A stretch of 64,000 nt of DNA from Saprospiraceae bacterium (GTDB lineage Bacteria > Bacteroidota > Bacteroidia > Chitinophagales > Saprospiraceae). A program made the position numbers and the translations under genes. The DNA lies in assembly GCA_016715105.1 (NCBI GenBank), contig JADKBO010000008.1, forward strand, positions 1-64,000. The letters run 5' to 3'. Below are positions 1-8,267 of the stretch, one piece after another. The notes beneath the pieces were generated by a model that saw only the letters and a program-made list of their open reading frames with translations, had not been told where the DNA came from and did no database searches. The stretch's first letter is position 1; each line of letters begins with the position of its first letter.

Positions 1-1539
1 GATATTATGCTGACTCCCCTTTTCTAACCACTCTGGCCAATGACTATTCGTCACCTTGCAAAAGGCAAGATACTGTCCAATTGTTACCTCTGTATCACTC
101 AGTTTGAAGCCACGACCCGGGATATTTACCATTTTGATGTAGGGTTTTGTATTATTCGCCTGTTCTTGCTTCTTTTGCTCTGCTGTTTCTATCTCCCTGA
201 TCTTATTACGAGCATCACTTACATAATTGCCACCAGGATAGTCAAAAATGTACACCTCATACGATGACTTCGTAGCGCTGCTATTGGCTTGCTGCCATGC
301 AGATTCTTCATTTGCTTTCATTTCAGAAGGCATTGGCTCTTCCTCTACCATTGGCTGCTTTTCTACCATTGGCTCTTCTTCAGGTTTGAGCACCTCTACA
401 ATAGATCCACGCTCATCGATATAATACACACTATCTGCTACACTCACCTTACCTCGCCCTTCAATAAATGGACTTGCGGTCTCATACCGTGCATGGATGA
501 CTACTCTTCCTTTTGCATCTTTATAGCCATATATGCTTCCATCCTCATAAACCACAAGATCTGTTGATATCGCTCTGCTTCCACAGCTCCGCACTCCCAG
601 CATCACCGATATTGCTAATGCGGAGCCACCAATAAGATAATGCAACCACTTTGGTATAGATACTGATGTAATAGCTGAAGTAGGCTTTGGATTTGGTTCG
701 GGCTTGGGTTTTGGTGGTACAGGATCATATTGAGTGCTATCGCCCTCTGTTTGATTTCTACCAATATCATTTACTTCATATATAGAAACGCGGTCAGACA
801 GAGGTTTGGAAAGCATAGGTCTCAGTATTCCAGACCAAATTGAAGACACCCTACTTAGATCCAAATCCTCATGTACGATCTTACTTTGTATCTCAAAATC
901 GCTGTCTGTTGTACAATCATAAGGCACCTTTCCTGTCAGTGCGTGATAAAATGTTACCGCAAGGGAATATACATCACTTTTGGTGTCTACATTTTTTGGA
1001 CTTTTGATCTGTTCCGGACTCAAATATACAGGTGTCCCCAGCATTTGATTGGTCCTAGTACCAAGTCCACTTTCTTTCACCTTGGCAATACCAAAGTCCA
1101 ATATTTTTACTTCATCAGCTCTGGTGATGAAGATATTGGATGGTTTGATATCTCTGTGGACGATGTCCTTATAATGAGTAATTCTAAGTGCCAACACACA
1201 TTGATCAAAATACTTTTGGGCTTTTTCATCTGAGATTTTACCCCTATCTATAAGCTCCTTCAAAGTATCTCCTTCAAGATATTCCATAATGATTGCTGGT
1301 TGTCCATTCACCTCATCCAAGTCATACGCTTGCCTGATGTGTTTATGTTCGATATCGACCATGATCTTGGCTTCCTGCTCAAATCTTTCCTTGATAGCAC
1401 CGATGGCGCAAAGCTCTGCCTTAAGCACCTTGATCGCAGCCTTTTTGCCCAGCTTGTTCTCGGCATAATACACATTGGCCATGCCACCTGAGCCTATCAG
1501 ATATTTGATCGTGTAATTTACCACTGTTTTGTTGATCAT
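1..1539 (-). CDS. Ser/Thr protein kinase fused to WG-like and formylglycine-generating-enzyme (FGE/CLec) domain, C-terminus cut by window edge
   Basis: The frame is open for 513 codons from the ATG at 1537-1539 to base 1, so the C-terminal part lies outside the window. Residues 10-260 are a eukaryotic-type kinase: glycine loop GSGGMANVYYA (36-46), AAIKVLK lysine, catalytic loop HRDIKPSN (about 128-135), DFG (about 148) and SPEQ. A proline/lysine linker leads to one membrane segment (about 297-318). A WG-like repeat follows (GYKDAKGRVVI...), then an acidic stretch, and an FGE-sulfatase domain begins near residue 470 (IPGRGFKLSDTEVTIGQY). The kinase should be cytoplasmic and the WG and FGE parts extracytoplasmic, which suggests a transmembrane sensor. 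A paralogue of the same architecture lies just upstream (1743-3785). The substrate is unknown, and FGE-fold domains of this class often serve only as ligand-binding CLec domains. Confidence 0.9.
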   Translation of the reverse strand, partial: MINKTVVNYTIKYLIGSGGMANVYYAENKLGKKAAIKVLKAELCAIGAIKERFEQEAKIMVDIEHKHIRQAYDLDEVNGQPAIIMEYLEGDTLKELIDRGKISDEKAQKYFDQCVLALRITHYKDIVHRDIKPSNIFITRADEVKILDFGIAKVKESGLGTRTNQMLGTPVYLSPEQIKSPKNVDTKSDVYSLAVTFYHALTGKVPYDCTTDSDFEIQSKIVHEDLDLSRVSSIWSGILRPMLSKPLSDRVSIYEVNDIGRNQTEGDSTQYDPVPPKPKPEPNPKPTSAITSVSIPKWLHYLIGGSALAISVMLGVRSCGSRAISTDLVVYEDGSIYGYKDAKGRVVIHARYETASPFIEGRGKVSVADSVYYIDERGSIVEVLKPEEEPMVEKQPMVEEEPMPSEMKANEESAWQQANSSATKSSYEVYIFDYPGGNYVSDARNKIREIETAEQKKQEQANNTKPYIKMVNIPGRGFKLSDTEVTIGQYLAFCKVTNSHWPEWLEKGSQHNI

Positions 1540-1742
1540 CTGTCTTTTACATTTTACTAAACCTACTTTTTACTTCCTACTGCCAATATTCATCAAACTA
1601 CTAAAAAATGGCACCTGATTTTTCACTTTAATAAGCTAACAAACTAGTAGCAATATCTTGCTAAGCCACGTTTTTGTCCGTTTTCTAATTGGGAACTGGA
1701 CAAATACCTGTTCATCGGTGGCCATCCTGCATGACCTACGAG

Positions 1743-1870
1743 CTAACGGGCAAGGCGGAAACCGCGATTGCCGTTGCGACGCGTTGGAGCGTATTTGAAG
1801 CGTAACGAAACAAGACAATTCTCTGCAAGGTCGAGCCAACTGCCGCCACGATAGACCCGATAAGCGCCTT
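1743..1870 (-). other. Candidate DGR variable region (VR) at the 3' end of the FGE/CLec domain
   Basis: By hand count, 1741-1860 has about 56% G+C (about 64% for 1741-1790), far above the surrounding coding sequence. The encoded block RGGSWLDLAENCLVSLRF ... GNRGFRLAR has the layout of VR-bearing CLec targets. In those, RGGSW N-rich codons and GFRLA are fixed and Asn codons are mutated. Several variable-position codons end in C with differing first two bases (CTC, GAC, TTC, TAC, CGC, GGC), as expected from AAC template codons after adenine mutagenesis. A small hairpin (GGTCAT, 5-nt loop, ATGGCC with one G-T pair) lies just after the stop codon at 1720-1736. No template repeat was found in the window, so this is inference. 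Confidence 0.45.
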
Positions 1871-3785
1871 CCTTGCTACTTGTCCATTCCCACACATTGC
1901 CAGACATATCATAGAGTCCATAATCATTGGGTACTTTACCCGAAACTTTATGAACTTTCCCACCACTATTAACTTCATACCACGCCACAGCATCTATATT
2001 GTCGCTGCCTGCATACTCATAACTCTTCCCGCCATTTGCTGCATATTCCCACTCAGACTCCGTGGGAAGTCTTCCGCCCATCCAATTACAAAACGCATCC
2101 GCATCCAAGGCACTTACCCCTGTAATGGCATGATTGGTGTTACTCTCAGACATTCCTACTTCTTTATACCAATCATAGCTCCCCGTATAGATATTAAATT
2201 TACCCCCCTTCTCTAACCACTCCGGCCAATGACTATTCGTCGCCTTGCAAAAGGCTAGGTACTGACCTATTGTCACCTCTGTCTCACTCAGCTTGAAGTC
2301 ACGTCCAGGTATAGTTATCATCTTGATGTAGGGCTTGTATTATTCGGCTGTTCTTGCTTCTTTTGCTCTGCTGTTTCTATATCCTTGATCTTACTACGAG
2401 CATCACTCACATTCTTCCCACTCGGATAGTCACGGATGTACAACTCATACGATGACTTCGTAGCGCTGCTCTTGGCTTGCTGCCATGCAGTTTCTTCACT
2501 TGCTTTCATATAATCAGGCCTAGGCTCTTCTTGTACCATTGGCCTCTTTTCAGGTTTGAGCACCTCTACAATTGATCCACGATCATCGATATAATACACA
2601 CTGTCTGCCACACTCACCTTACCTCGCCCGTCACTAAATGGACTTGCAGTCTCATACAGTGCAGGATAATTATTCTTCCTTTTTGCATCTTTATAGCCAT
2701 ATAAGCTTCCATCCTCATACACTACGAGATCTGTAGATATTGCTCCCCCTCCACAGCTCCTCACTCCCAGCATCACCGTTATTGCCAATGTGGTCCCACC
2801 AATAAGAGAATACAACCACTTGAAGCGTGATGGAGTAGGTTTCGGCTTTGGTTGGGGCTTACGTTGTGGTGGTAAAGGATCCACCACCGTGTCGGAAGTA
2901 CTGCCTCCCTCCATAGCTACTTTAGACATTACGTCTTCGATGCTTTTCGTTCTTCGGGTTGGCTCTGTTACCAGACACCCATGAATCACTTCCTGCCAAT
3001 TTGAGGGCACTGTGCTTATAGCCGATGGAATACTTGCATTTTTTATCTTGCTGATAATCTCTGCTCTCGCTGTCTCACTCCCATCATCCACACTCGCCTT
3101 AAAAGGAGTCTCTCCAACAAACAATTCATATAACACTACACCCAAACTCCACAAATCCACATTCTTACGCAGCTCCTTGCCTTCCAACTGCTCGGGGGCA
3201 ACATACAGCAAACTACCACCTACAAAACTATTACTGAAATAGCTCTTTTCATTTTCAGTAAATTGCTTGCTCAGCCCAAAATCAGCTATCTTTGGCACAT
3301 AATCTCCCTGATACCTTCTGCTATCGAATATTGGAACTCTTCAAGTCACGATGCACTACATTTATGAGAGTGTAAGTGATGAATACCGAGATGATACCCT
3401 TAGCGATACTCTCTTTATCTGCTTCTTTGAGTTTCTTGTTCTTAACCAGTTGCGATAGATTGCCATGTGGATAGTATTGCAAGATGCCATAATCCAAGGT
3501 ACCAAATTGCGTTTTGAATCTAAGACAACTCTCATAATGAGCCACATTTTTGTGCTCTGGAAGCGATGTTGCCAGCTCCACTTCTTTCATCAAGGAGAGC
3601 GATTCTTGTCCCTTTTTAACTTCAGATACTTTTATAGCGACATACCTGTTACGGGTTTCATCAAAAGCCTTATATACTTTCCCGAAGCCACCACCACCCA
3701 ACAGGTCGGTGTCCACATCGTATTTATATCGGGTAAAAAATTCTACTTGTGTCATGGGTTTATAATATTGATTTTGAGATGGCAA
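1743..3785 (-). pseudogene. Second Ser/Thr kinase-WG-FGE fusion, broken by two frameshifts
   Basis: Three consecutive frames together reconstitute a protein matching the neighbour at 1-1539. Frame 1 (3321-3785) has the kinase N-lobe with GGGGFGKVYKA, VAIK and HRDLKSSNI. Frame 2 (2318-3298) resumes with PKIADFGL and APEQ, then the linker, membrane segment and WG-like repeat. Frame 3 (1743-2321) is a complete FGE/CLec domain ending RGGSW...GNRGFRLAR. The first break is near 3323: one base more restores DSRRYQGDYVPKIADFG. The second is near 2330: the intact paralogue reads ACAAAACCC where this copy has ACAAGCCC. The breaks are single-base indels, so the gene may be intact in the organism and broken only in the consensus. 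The FGE part could also be translated alone through an ATGA overlap at 2318-2321. Confidence 0.85.
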
Positions 3786-3806
3786 TTCACCATGTAAAAT
3801 GAAGTA

Positions 3807-5038
3807 TTACTTACCAATTTTGACCTTTTCAAATCCAATTTTATAAACATTGAGTTGAAGTTCTTTCTTCCATTTGATGGCAAGATCCTGGCTTTTTTCG
3901 ATCGTAAGTTTTCCAGAACTAGTACCCGTGATCAATTTTCGTCCAGTTTTAGTTTTAGCTATGGATTTCACAAGTAATTTGTAGTCATAAGTCCCTTTCT
4001 CAAGGATAATACGTCGCAATACTTTGGGCACATCCTGAGTGTGATATACTCCAGTTGTAGGTTTGATCGCCGATACTCAAAAAAAACTCCTCGTATTCTT
4101 GTTTGGGGTTTACTTGTGAAAATAATCCAAATTTAACCGTATTTGTTGGGTTTATATTGGGGTCAAAATCAGAATCTGGTTGGCCAGGTATTTTTTTCGC
4201 TTCTACCCATGATGCACCAATGCCAATTCCGTTTGTACCATACTTTAGCCACATATAACCATCTTCTCCCCAGTCTTTGCCCCAGCTGTTTCTTATCAGC
4301 CAAGATTGCTTACATCATCCCAGCCTACGATATTTACAGCATGATTAGGTCTATTAGCTTGACTGTTTTCAGTAAAAAATGCCACCCGTATAATTGACGA
4401 ATGCCATTCCAGAGTAAACCCCTGTAGTTACAGCACCATAAGAAAGTACAGCATTTTTTGATTTCAACTTCAGTCACTTTTGAAAATATGGGAAATATAT
4501 AATTCATATCCATTACTCCATAGTTAGATATTTGATATTTACTGGTAAATCCTTGACACGATCCATTCGTCTCTTCATAAGGCTCAGTATTCTCATCAAC
4601 TATAGGTTGCAAGTCATTTGCCCAGGCATCAAATACTATTTGGGGAAGCCCGCCATTACAACTAGAATTATTAGTACAGTTGACCATTGTTTGCTCTGCA
4701 ATATCTATCACTTGCCCATTTTTTTTAGCATAGCTGCTTTCAAATGATGCCGCAGCTGCAAATGCCCAACAAGCGCCACAATCTCCTTGACTTCTTACAG
4801 GTCCTAGAAGCTTTTCACTTCGCATGTCATATTTTGCCAGCACCTCATTTCCTTCAATATCAAAACTATTGGTATTGTATGACTTGAAATTACTAGCATA
4901 AAATTGGTTAATATACTTTGATATTGATTTTTGCTCTTTTTCAGTGATATCTCTCAGTCCTGTGCTACGTTGGCCATATCCATTTTGAAAAATGGTCAAT
5001 AGAAAGAAAATAACAACACTTATATGTATCTTAAGCAT
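3807..5038 (-). pseudogene. Secreted papain-like (C1 family) cysteine peptidase, multiple frameshifts
   Basis: The N-terminal frame (4334-5038) starts with a signal peptide ending near YGQ. It carries the C1 active-site motif QGDCGACWAF (residues 84-93, nucleophile Cys90) and the CNGG motif. The frame is lost at the T-run 4454-4459. Downstream pieces in other frames keep the family signature: GVYSGMAFVNYTGGIF, then RPNHAVNIVGWDD with the catalytic His, then LIRNSWGKDWGEDGYMW with the Asn, then a beta-rich tail (4000-4254 and 3807-4031). At least four single-base indels, near 4454, 4374, 4306 and 4035, are needed to join them. All catalytic residues survive, so the gene looks recently broken or mis-sequenced. 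It sits between the small secreted protein and the kinase-FGE fusions and probably shares their operon. Confidence 0.8.
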
Positions 5039-5048
5039 GATAATATTT

Positions 5049-5459
5049 TTATTGTTTTATATTAAAATATTTGTATTGGGTCGCATATACTGTAGTATCC
5101 TTTCCGATAGGCGATCGAAGAAAATAAGTAGTAAATGACCCTGTATCTTTGAAAGTGTAATAAAATCTTTGGAAGTCTTTTAATTCTTGACCATTAAATT
5201 GCTGTGTCTCGTCTTGTTTAAGGAAGAAATTTGTTTAACGGTGTCTCTTTGACTCCCAAAACCTACCCTTGTTAAATTCAACGGGTAAGCTAATTAAAAC
5301 AGTATCATTTCTATAACAGCAAATTGAATCCTTTTGCGAACTAAAAATCATTTCACTGGCCATAATCCCATGTCCATTTGTATTAGTTGCAACATTTTCC
5401 TTCGCTTTACATTGAGGTATCAACATTACTAAAACTAAAAATTGAAGAGTGTATCTCAT
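5049..5459 (-). pseudogene. Small exported protein of unknown function with an internal stop
   Basis: The first 74 codons (5235-5459) start with an ATG overlapping the stop of the upstream FHA gene (ATGA). They encode a hydrophobic leader followed by a Cys (MLIPQCKAK), which is a poor lipobox because the residue before Cys is Gln. An in-frame TAA at 5235-5237 stops the frame, yet the same frame stays open for another 61 codons to 5049, including QQFNGQELKDFQRFYYTF. Either a sense codon became TAA or two compensating indels around 5235-5270 hide a longer protein (the alternative frame there reads GFGSQRDTVKQIS). I recognise no family. Confidence 0.5.
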
Positions 5460-6042
5460 ATTTCAATTTTTATTTGTGTTCTGTATCCTAGACCTACTAT
5501 ATCACCTAATTGAATAATAACTTTTTCGTTTTTATCCAGCTTTTTAGTCCCAGATGTAGTTTCTAGATGTGTTCCGTTTAGACTACCTAGGTCAGTCAAA
5601 ATGTATCTGTAAGTTTTATCTGCTTTCATTACCACACTTATTTGGCAGTGAGATCTTGACATTTTAGTATCCTCTGTGACGATTCTAATTTTATTTACCA
5701 CACTTAAATCATCATCAGATTGCCTACCTATGAGATACTCGCCTTCTTCAAGAAAAAATGATTGTGCTCTATTATTTTCATTGGCTATCACATGAAGTTT
5801 AGCTATCTGGAGACTCTTATCATTTGGATTGATGTGGATTGTGAACTCAGTTTTGGGTTCGGCTTCAGAGGCTGAGTGAGTTTTTCCTGACATTATTCCT
5901 GCATTGACATTTACTTCGTTGTAAATCTTACAAAGCTTACATCTTATTTTTACTTTTTGCCCCAATGCGAAGCCAATTTTAGTCTATCTACTTCAAATAT
6001 CTTTGAGCAGTGTTTACATTTTATGCTGATTTGATCGTTCAT
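5456..6042 (-). CDS. FHA-domain protein with N-terminal zinc ribbon, frameshifted near its start
   Basis: The long frame (5456-5965) encodes an FHA domain in its C-terminal half: GEYLIGRQSDDDLSV, then MSRSHCQI, then LTDLGSLNGTHLE. These are the GR, SxxH and NGT positions that bind phosphothreonine peptides. It has no ATG of its own. An ATG at 6040-6042 opens another frame reading MNDQISIKCKHCSKIFEVDR, and the long frame continues with GQKVKIRCKLC. Together these make a two-CxxC zinc ribbon typical of FHA proteins. A single-base indel near 5966-5975 therefore separates the two halves. The gene lies in the kinase/peptidase operon, so its FHA domain is a plausible reader of the neighbouring kinases. 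That partnership is inference. Confidence 0.75.
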
Positions 6043-6054
6043 ACATGCTACATT

Positions 6055-6831
6055 TTAAGCTTCATCTATGTTAATGATATCTTCATCATAAAATCCCGTT
6101 GTATCTGAATCAGAATCGATTCCCAATCCATCGTCACCTTGAATTACTGGTTCAACAGATACGATTTCATCGTCACCACCGGACTCTATGACCACTATAT
6201 CATCGTCATCATCAGAATCAACAACTGAAATATTTCCATTATCTTCAGGCTCTATAATATCATTATCATAGTCTTCAACAATCACTATATCTTCTGTGTC
6301 ATCAATGTAGGTAGGATCATCGTTTACAATATTTAAAATTTCCGCTTCTTTATCTTCATCTCCAGGCAAAAAATCTTTGTCTATTGATGCAAAAAAATCT
6401 GCACGTTCACTTTTATCCATTGAGTCCCATTCTTCTTTATAATACGTGTTATACAGATTGCCTTTCCATTCGAAAATACCACCAGCACCAACTTCTGTCC
6501 TTGCAGTTTTAAATGCCTCCCCAAAGCTCATAGAATTGTCCACATTATCTGCAAAAGGAGCGTCAGAATGAATAATCACTTCAATTTCTTCATTTCCTCC
6601 TAATCCTGAAGTAATAGGTGGTTGCACACCTTCGCCTTCTGTTGGTATAGCAGCACCCATTAATGCCATCGCAATTACTCCAAGTGAAACCCCTGCTACC
6701 CCAGCACTTGCTGCACCTAAAAGGCCTTTTTGCTTTTCTGTTAAGTTACTCAATTTTACCTTTCTTTCTTCTCTTATTAGCAATCTTTCAGCTTTAGGAG
6801 CATTATCAATTTCCGTTTTAAATGTACCCAT
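6055..6831 (-). CDS. Single-pass membrane protein with a long acidic C-terminal tail
   Basis: I chose the ATG at 6831 (MGTFKTEIDNAPKAERL) because an earlier in-frame ATG at 6873 adds only an unlikely hydrophobic leader. A charged N-terminus is followed by one hydrophobic segment (GLLGAASAGVAGVSLGVIAM). A conserved-looking block follows with FGEAFKTARTEVGAGGIFEW and YYKEEWDSM. The last third is extremely rich in Asp and Glu with short hydrophobic steps. I have the impression that the FGEAF...GGIFEWxGNLYxTYYKEEW block recurs in Bacteroidota proteins of unknown function, but I know no biochemical role. The gene lies between the two FHA genes of the kinase operon. The acidic tail could bind a basic partner or Ca2+, but nothing proves this. 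Confidence 0.7.
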   Translation of the reverse strand: MGTFKTEIDNAPKAERLLIREERKVKLSNLTEKQKGLLGAASAGVAGVSLGVIAMALMGAAIPTEGEGVQPPITSGLGGNEEIEVIIHSDAPFADNVDNSMSFGEAFKTARTEVGAGGIFEWKGNLYNTYYKEEWDSMDKSERADFFASIDKDFLPGDEDKEAEILNIVNDDPTYIDDTEDIVIVEDYDNDIIEPEDNGNISVVDSDDDDDIVVIESGGDDEIVSVEPVIQGDDGLGIDSDSDTTGFYDEDIINIDEA

Positions 6832-6940
6832 GTTATTAATAATTTTTATTAAAAATGAAAACATCTTACACATGTAATTTATATCATTAATGGCAATTTT
6901 AGCTTATACATCTAATAGCAATCTAATTACATCTTGTGTG

Positions 6941-7612
6941 TTATTCAACCCAAATTGCATCACAAGCAATGCACCTCTTCTCTCCTTTCCAGTGTTTATA
7001 CGTCATTTTGGACAAGTCTCTACCACACCTTGGACAGGCTAAAACCTTAGAATATTCTTTGTTTAATTCTAGAGTATAATCTATTACTTTTTCTTTGGCG
7101 ACCATATAAGGTACAATGCTCCCAGCTAAGATTCCTCCACCTATACTGGTGATAAATCTAAGTTCAGGCGGAATTCCTAAACCTTCACCGTACATAAAGA
7201 AAAACAGAGCAATACCAATTGATAACGAGCCTCTAAGAATATTCATTTTGTTTTGTAAAGATTGACTAATCCTTGATTTTTTCTTTTCATATTTTTTAAA
7301 TTCCGTTTCCAAAGCTGAAAATTCTTGCATCCAATGCACTCTCTTATCTAAGAAATATTTGTTCACTTTTTGGAAAAAATCATCACCTGTGTAATTTTGA
7401 TGGCCTATTCGTATTGTCTGATTTTTTTTAAGTGTACTTTCTACAATCTCCAGGCCATCAATCCAAGTTCCATTCAAGCTGCCCAAATCTATGATACGCA
7501 ATGTAGCAGTATCAATCTTTTCTACTTCTAAATGTTCTCGACTTACAGAGTTATCATTTATTCTTACATGATTTGCTGGATTACTTACATGTCCAACTTT
7601 TATCTTGCTCAT
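6941..7612 (-). CDS. Membrane-anchored FHA-domain protein with C-terminal zinc ribbon
   Basis: The N-terminal 75 residues form an FHA domain (IKVGHVSNPANHV, SVSREHLEV, DLGSLNGTWIDG). A charged, probably coiled-coil stretch (about 80-120) follows, then two hydrophobic segments (ILRGSLSIGIALFFFMYG and FITSIGGGILAGSIVPYMV). The C-terminal zinc ribbon has CPRC and CIAC. The protein would present a phosphothreonine reader and a zinc ribbon on the cytoplasmic face of the membrane. It lies 10 bases downstream of the LytTR gene on the same strand and upstream of the acidic membrane protein, consistent with one operon. Domain calls are strong; the role is unknown. Confidence 0.85.
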   Translation of the reverse strand: MSKIKVGHVSNPANHVRINDNSVSREHLEVEKIDTATLRIIDLGSLNGTWIDGLEIVESTLKKNQTIRIGHQNYTGDDFFQKVNKYFLDKRVHWMQEFSALETEFKKYEKKKSRISQSLQNKMNILRGSLSIGIALFFFMYGEGLGIPPELRFITSIGGGILAGSIVPYMVAKEKVIDYTLELNKEYSKVLACPRCGRDLSKMTYKHWKGEKRCIACDAIWVE

Positions 7613-7622
7613 TTATAAAAAT

Positions 7623-8267
7623 TTAAATATTTATCCACAATAATTCGTCTTTTAGGGTCTTGATGGCTCTTGGACTTAACTCCAAACTTGTTGACGGATT
7701 TCCGGTAAACTTTACTAGATTTCCTGATATTTGAGCTACGTTATTGATATTAATGATGATTGACTTGGTCAATTTTATAAAGTTAAAATGAGATTCTATC
7801 ACTTTTTCAATTTTACTGATTCTATATGTATAAGTTTTAGATTTAATCGACTGTCTATATAATGTTACATAATCACCTTGTCCAAGTATTATATTTATTT
7901 CACACAACGGAATAAAATCATAACCACCGGTGTATCCTAATCTTATTTTTTTATTGACTAATTTCGAAGTAAGTTTAACTTCTTCAAACTTTTGTTTCAA
8001 AACCTTCAGCTGTGCTATAGTAAAAGGAAATTCCATAAAATGAAAAGCACCTACCTTCCACGCAAACTGTGCAATTTTTGGATCAGATGAAATGATAACA
8101 ATGTAATCAGTATATTCACTTATCATCTTTCTAAGCAATATTCTTTCTGCAAGCTCCAATTTTTCTATTTGAATAAAACCAATCTTTTTTTCACCCTTTA
8201 TACTTGTTTCTAATTTGCTATCTCCAATTAGCAAGTCATATAAAATTTTATATAAATGAACCGGCAA
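7623..8267 (-). CDS. LytTR-type DNA-binding regulator with degenerate receiver-like domain
   Basis: The C-terminal 100 residues match a LytTR domain: I..GQGDYVTLYRQ, IEKVIESHFNFIKLTKSIIINI, ISGN..KFTGNPSTSLELS. The N-terminal half resembles the second half of a response-regulator receiver (YIVIISSDPKIAQFAWKVGAFHFMEFPFT parallels the usual TTAYxxYAxKAFxxxAxDYLLKPF), but no DD pair or phospho-acceptor Asp motif is visible. The frame begins with TTG at 8265-8267. An ATG at 8285-8287 opens MKFENKI in another frame, so an indel in the A/T run near 8270 may have removed the true start. It heads the minus-strand operon of FHA, peptidase and kinase genes and may regulate it. Confidence 0.75.
   Translation of the reverse strand: MPVHLYKILYDLLIGDSKLETSIKGEKKIGFIQIEKLELAERILLRKMISEYTDYIVIISSDPKIAQFAWKVGAFHFMEFPFTIAQLKVLKQKFEEVKLTSKLVNKKIRLGYTGGYDFIPLCEINIILGQGDYVTLYRQSIKSKTYTYRISKIEKVIESHFNFIKLTKSIIININNVAQISGNLVKFTGNPSTSLELSPRAIKTLKDELLWINI

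Noticed and set aside
1636..1993. Two further minus-strand open frames overlapping the FGE end, considered as small genes or an accessory variability protein
   Set aside because: They overlap the in-frame FGE coding sequence in other frames. Their length is explained by the high GC content of the segment, and they show no sensible protein features.
2790..3242. Plus-strand open frames antisense to the kinase gene
   Set aside because: They mirror the kinase coding frames, have no independent features, and the minus strand carries the recognisable domains.
1..8267. Reverse transcriptase or template repeat of a DGR within the window
   Set aside because: I found no RT motif and no second copy of the 1743-1870 sequence inside the window. 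The DGR idea depends on sequence to the left.
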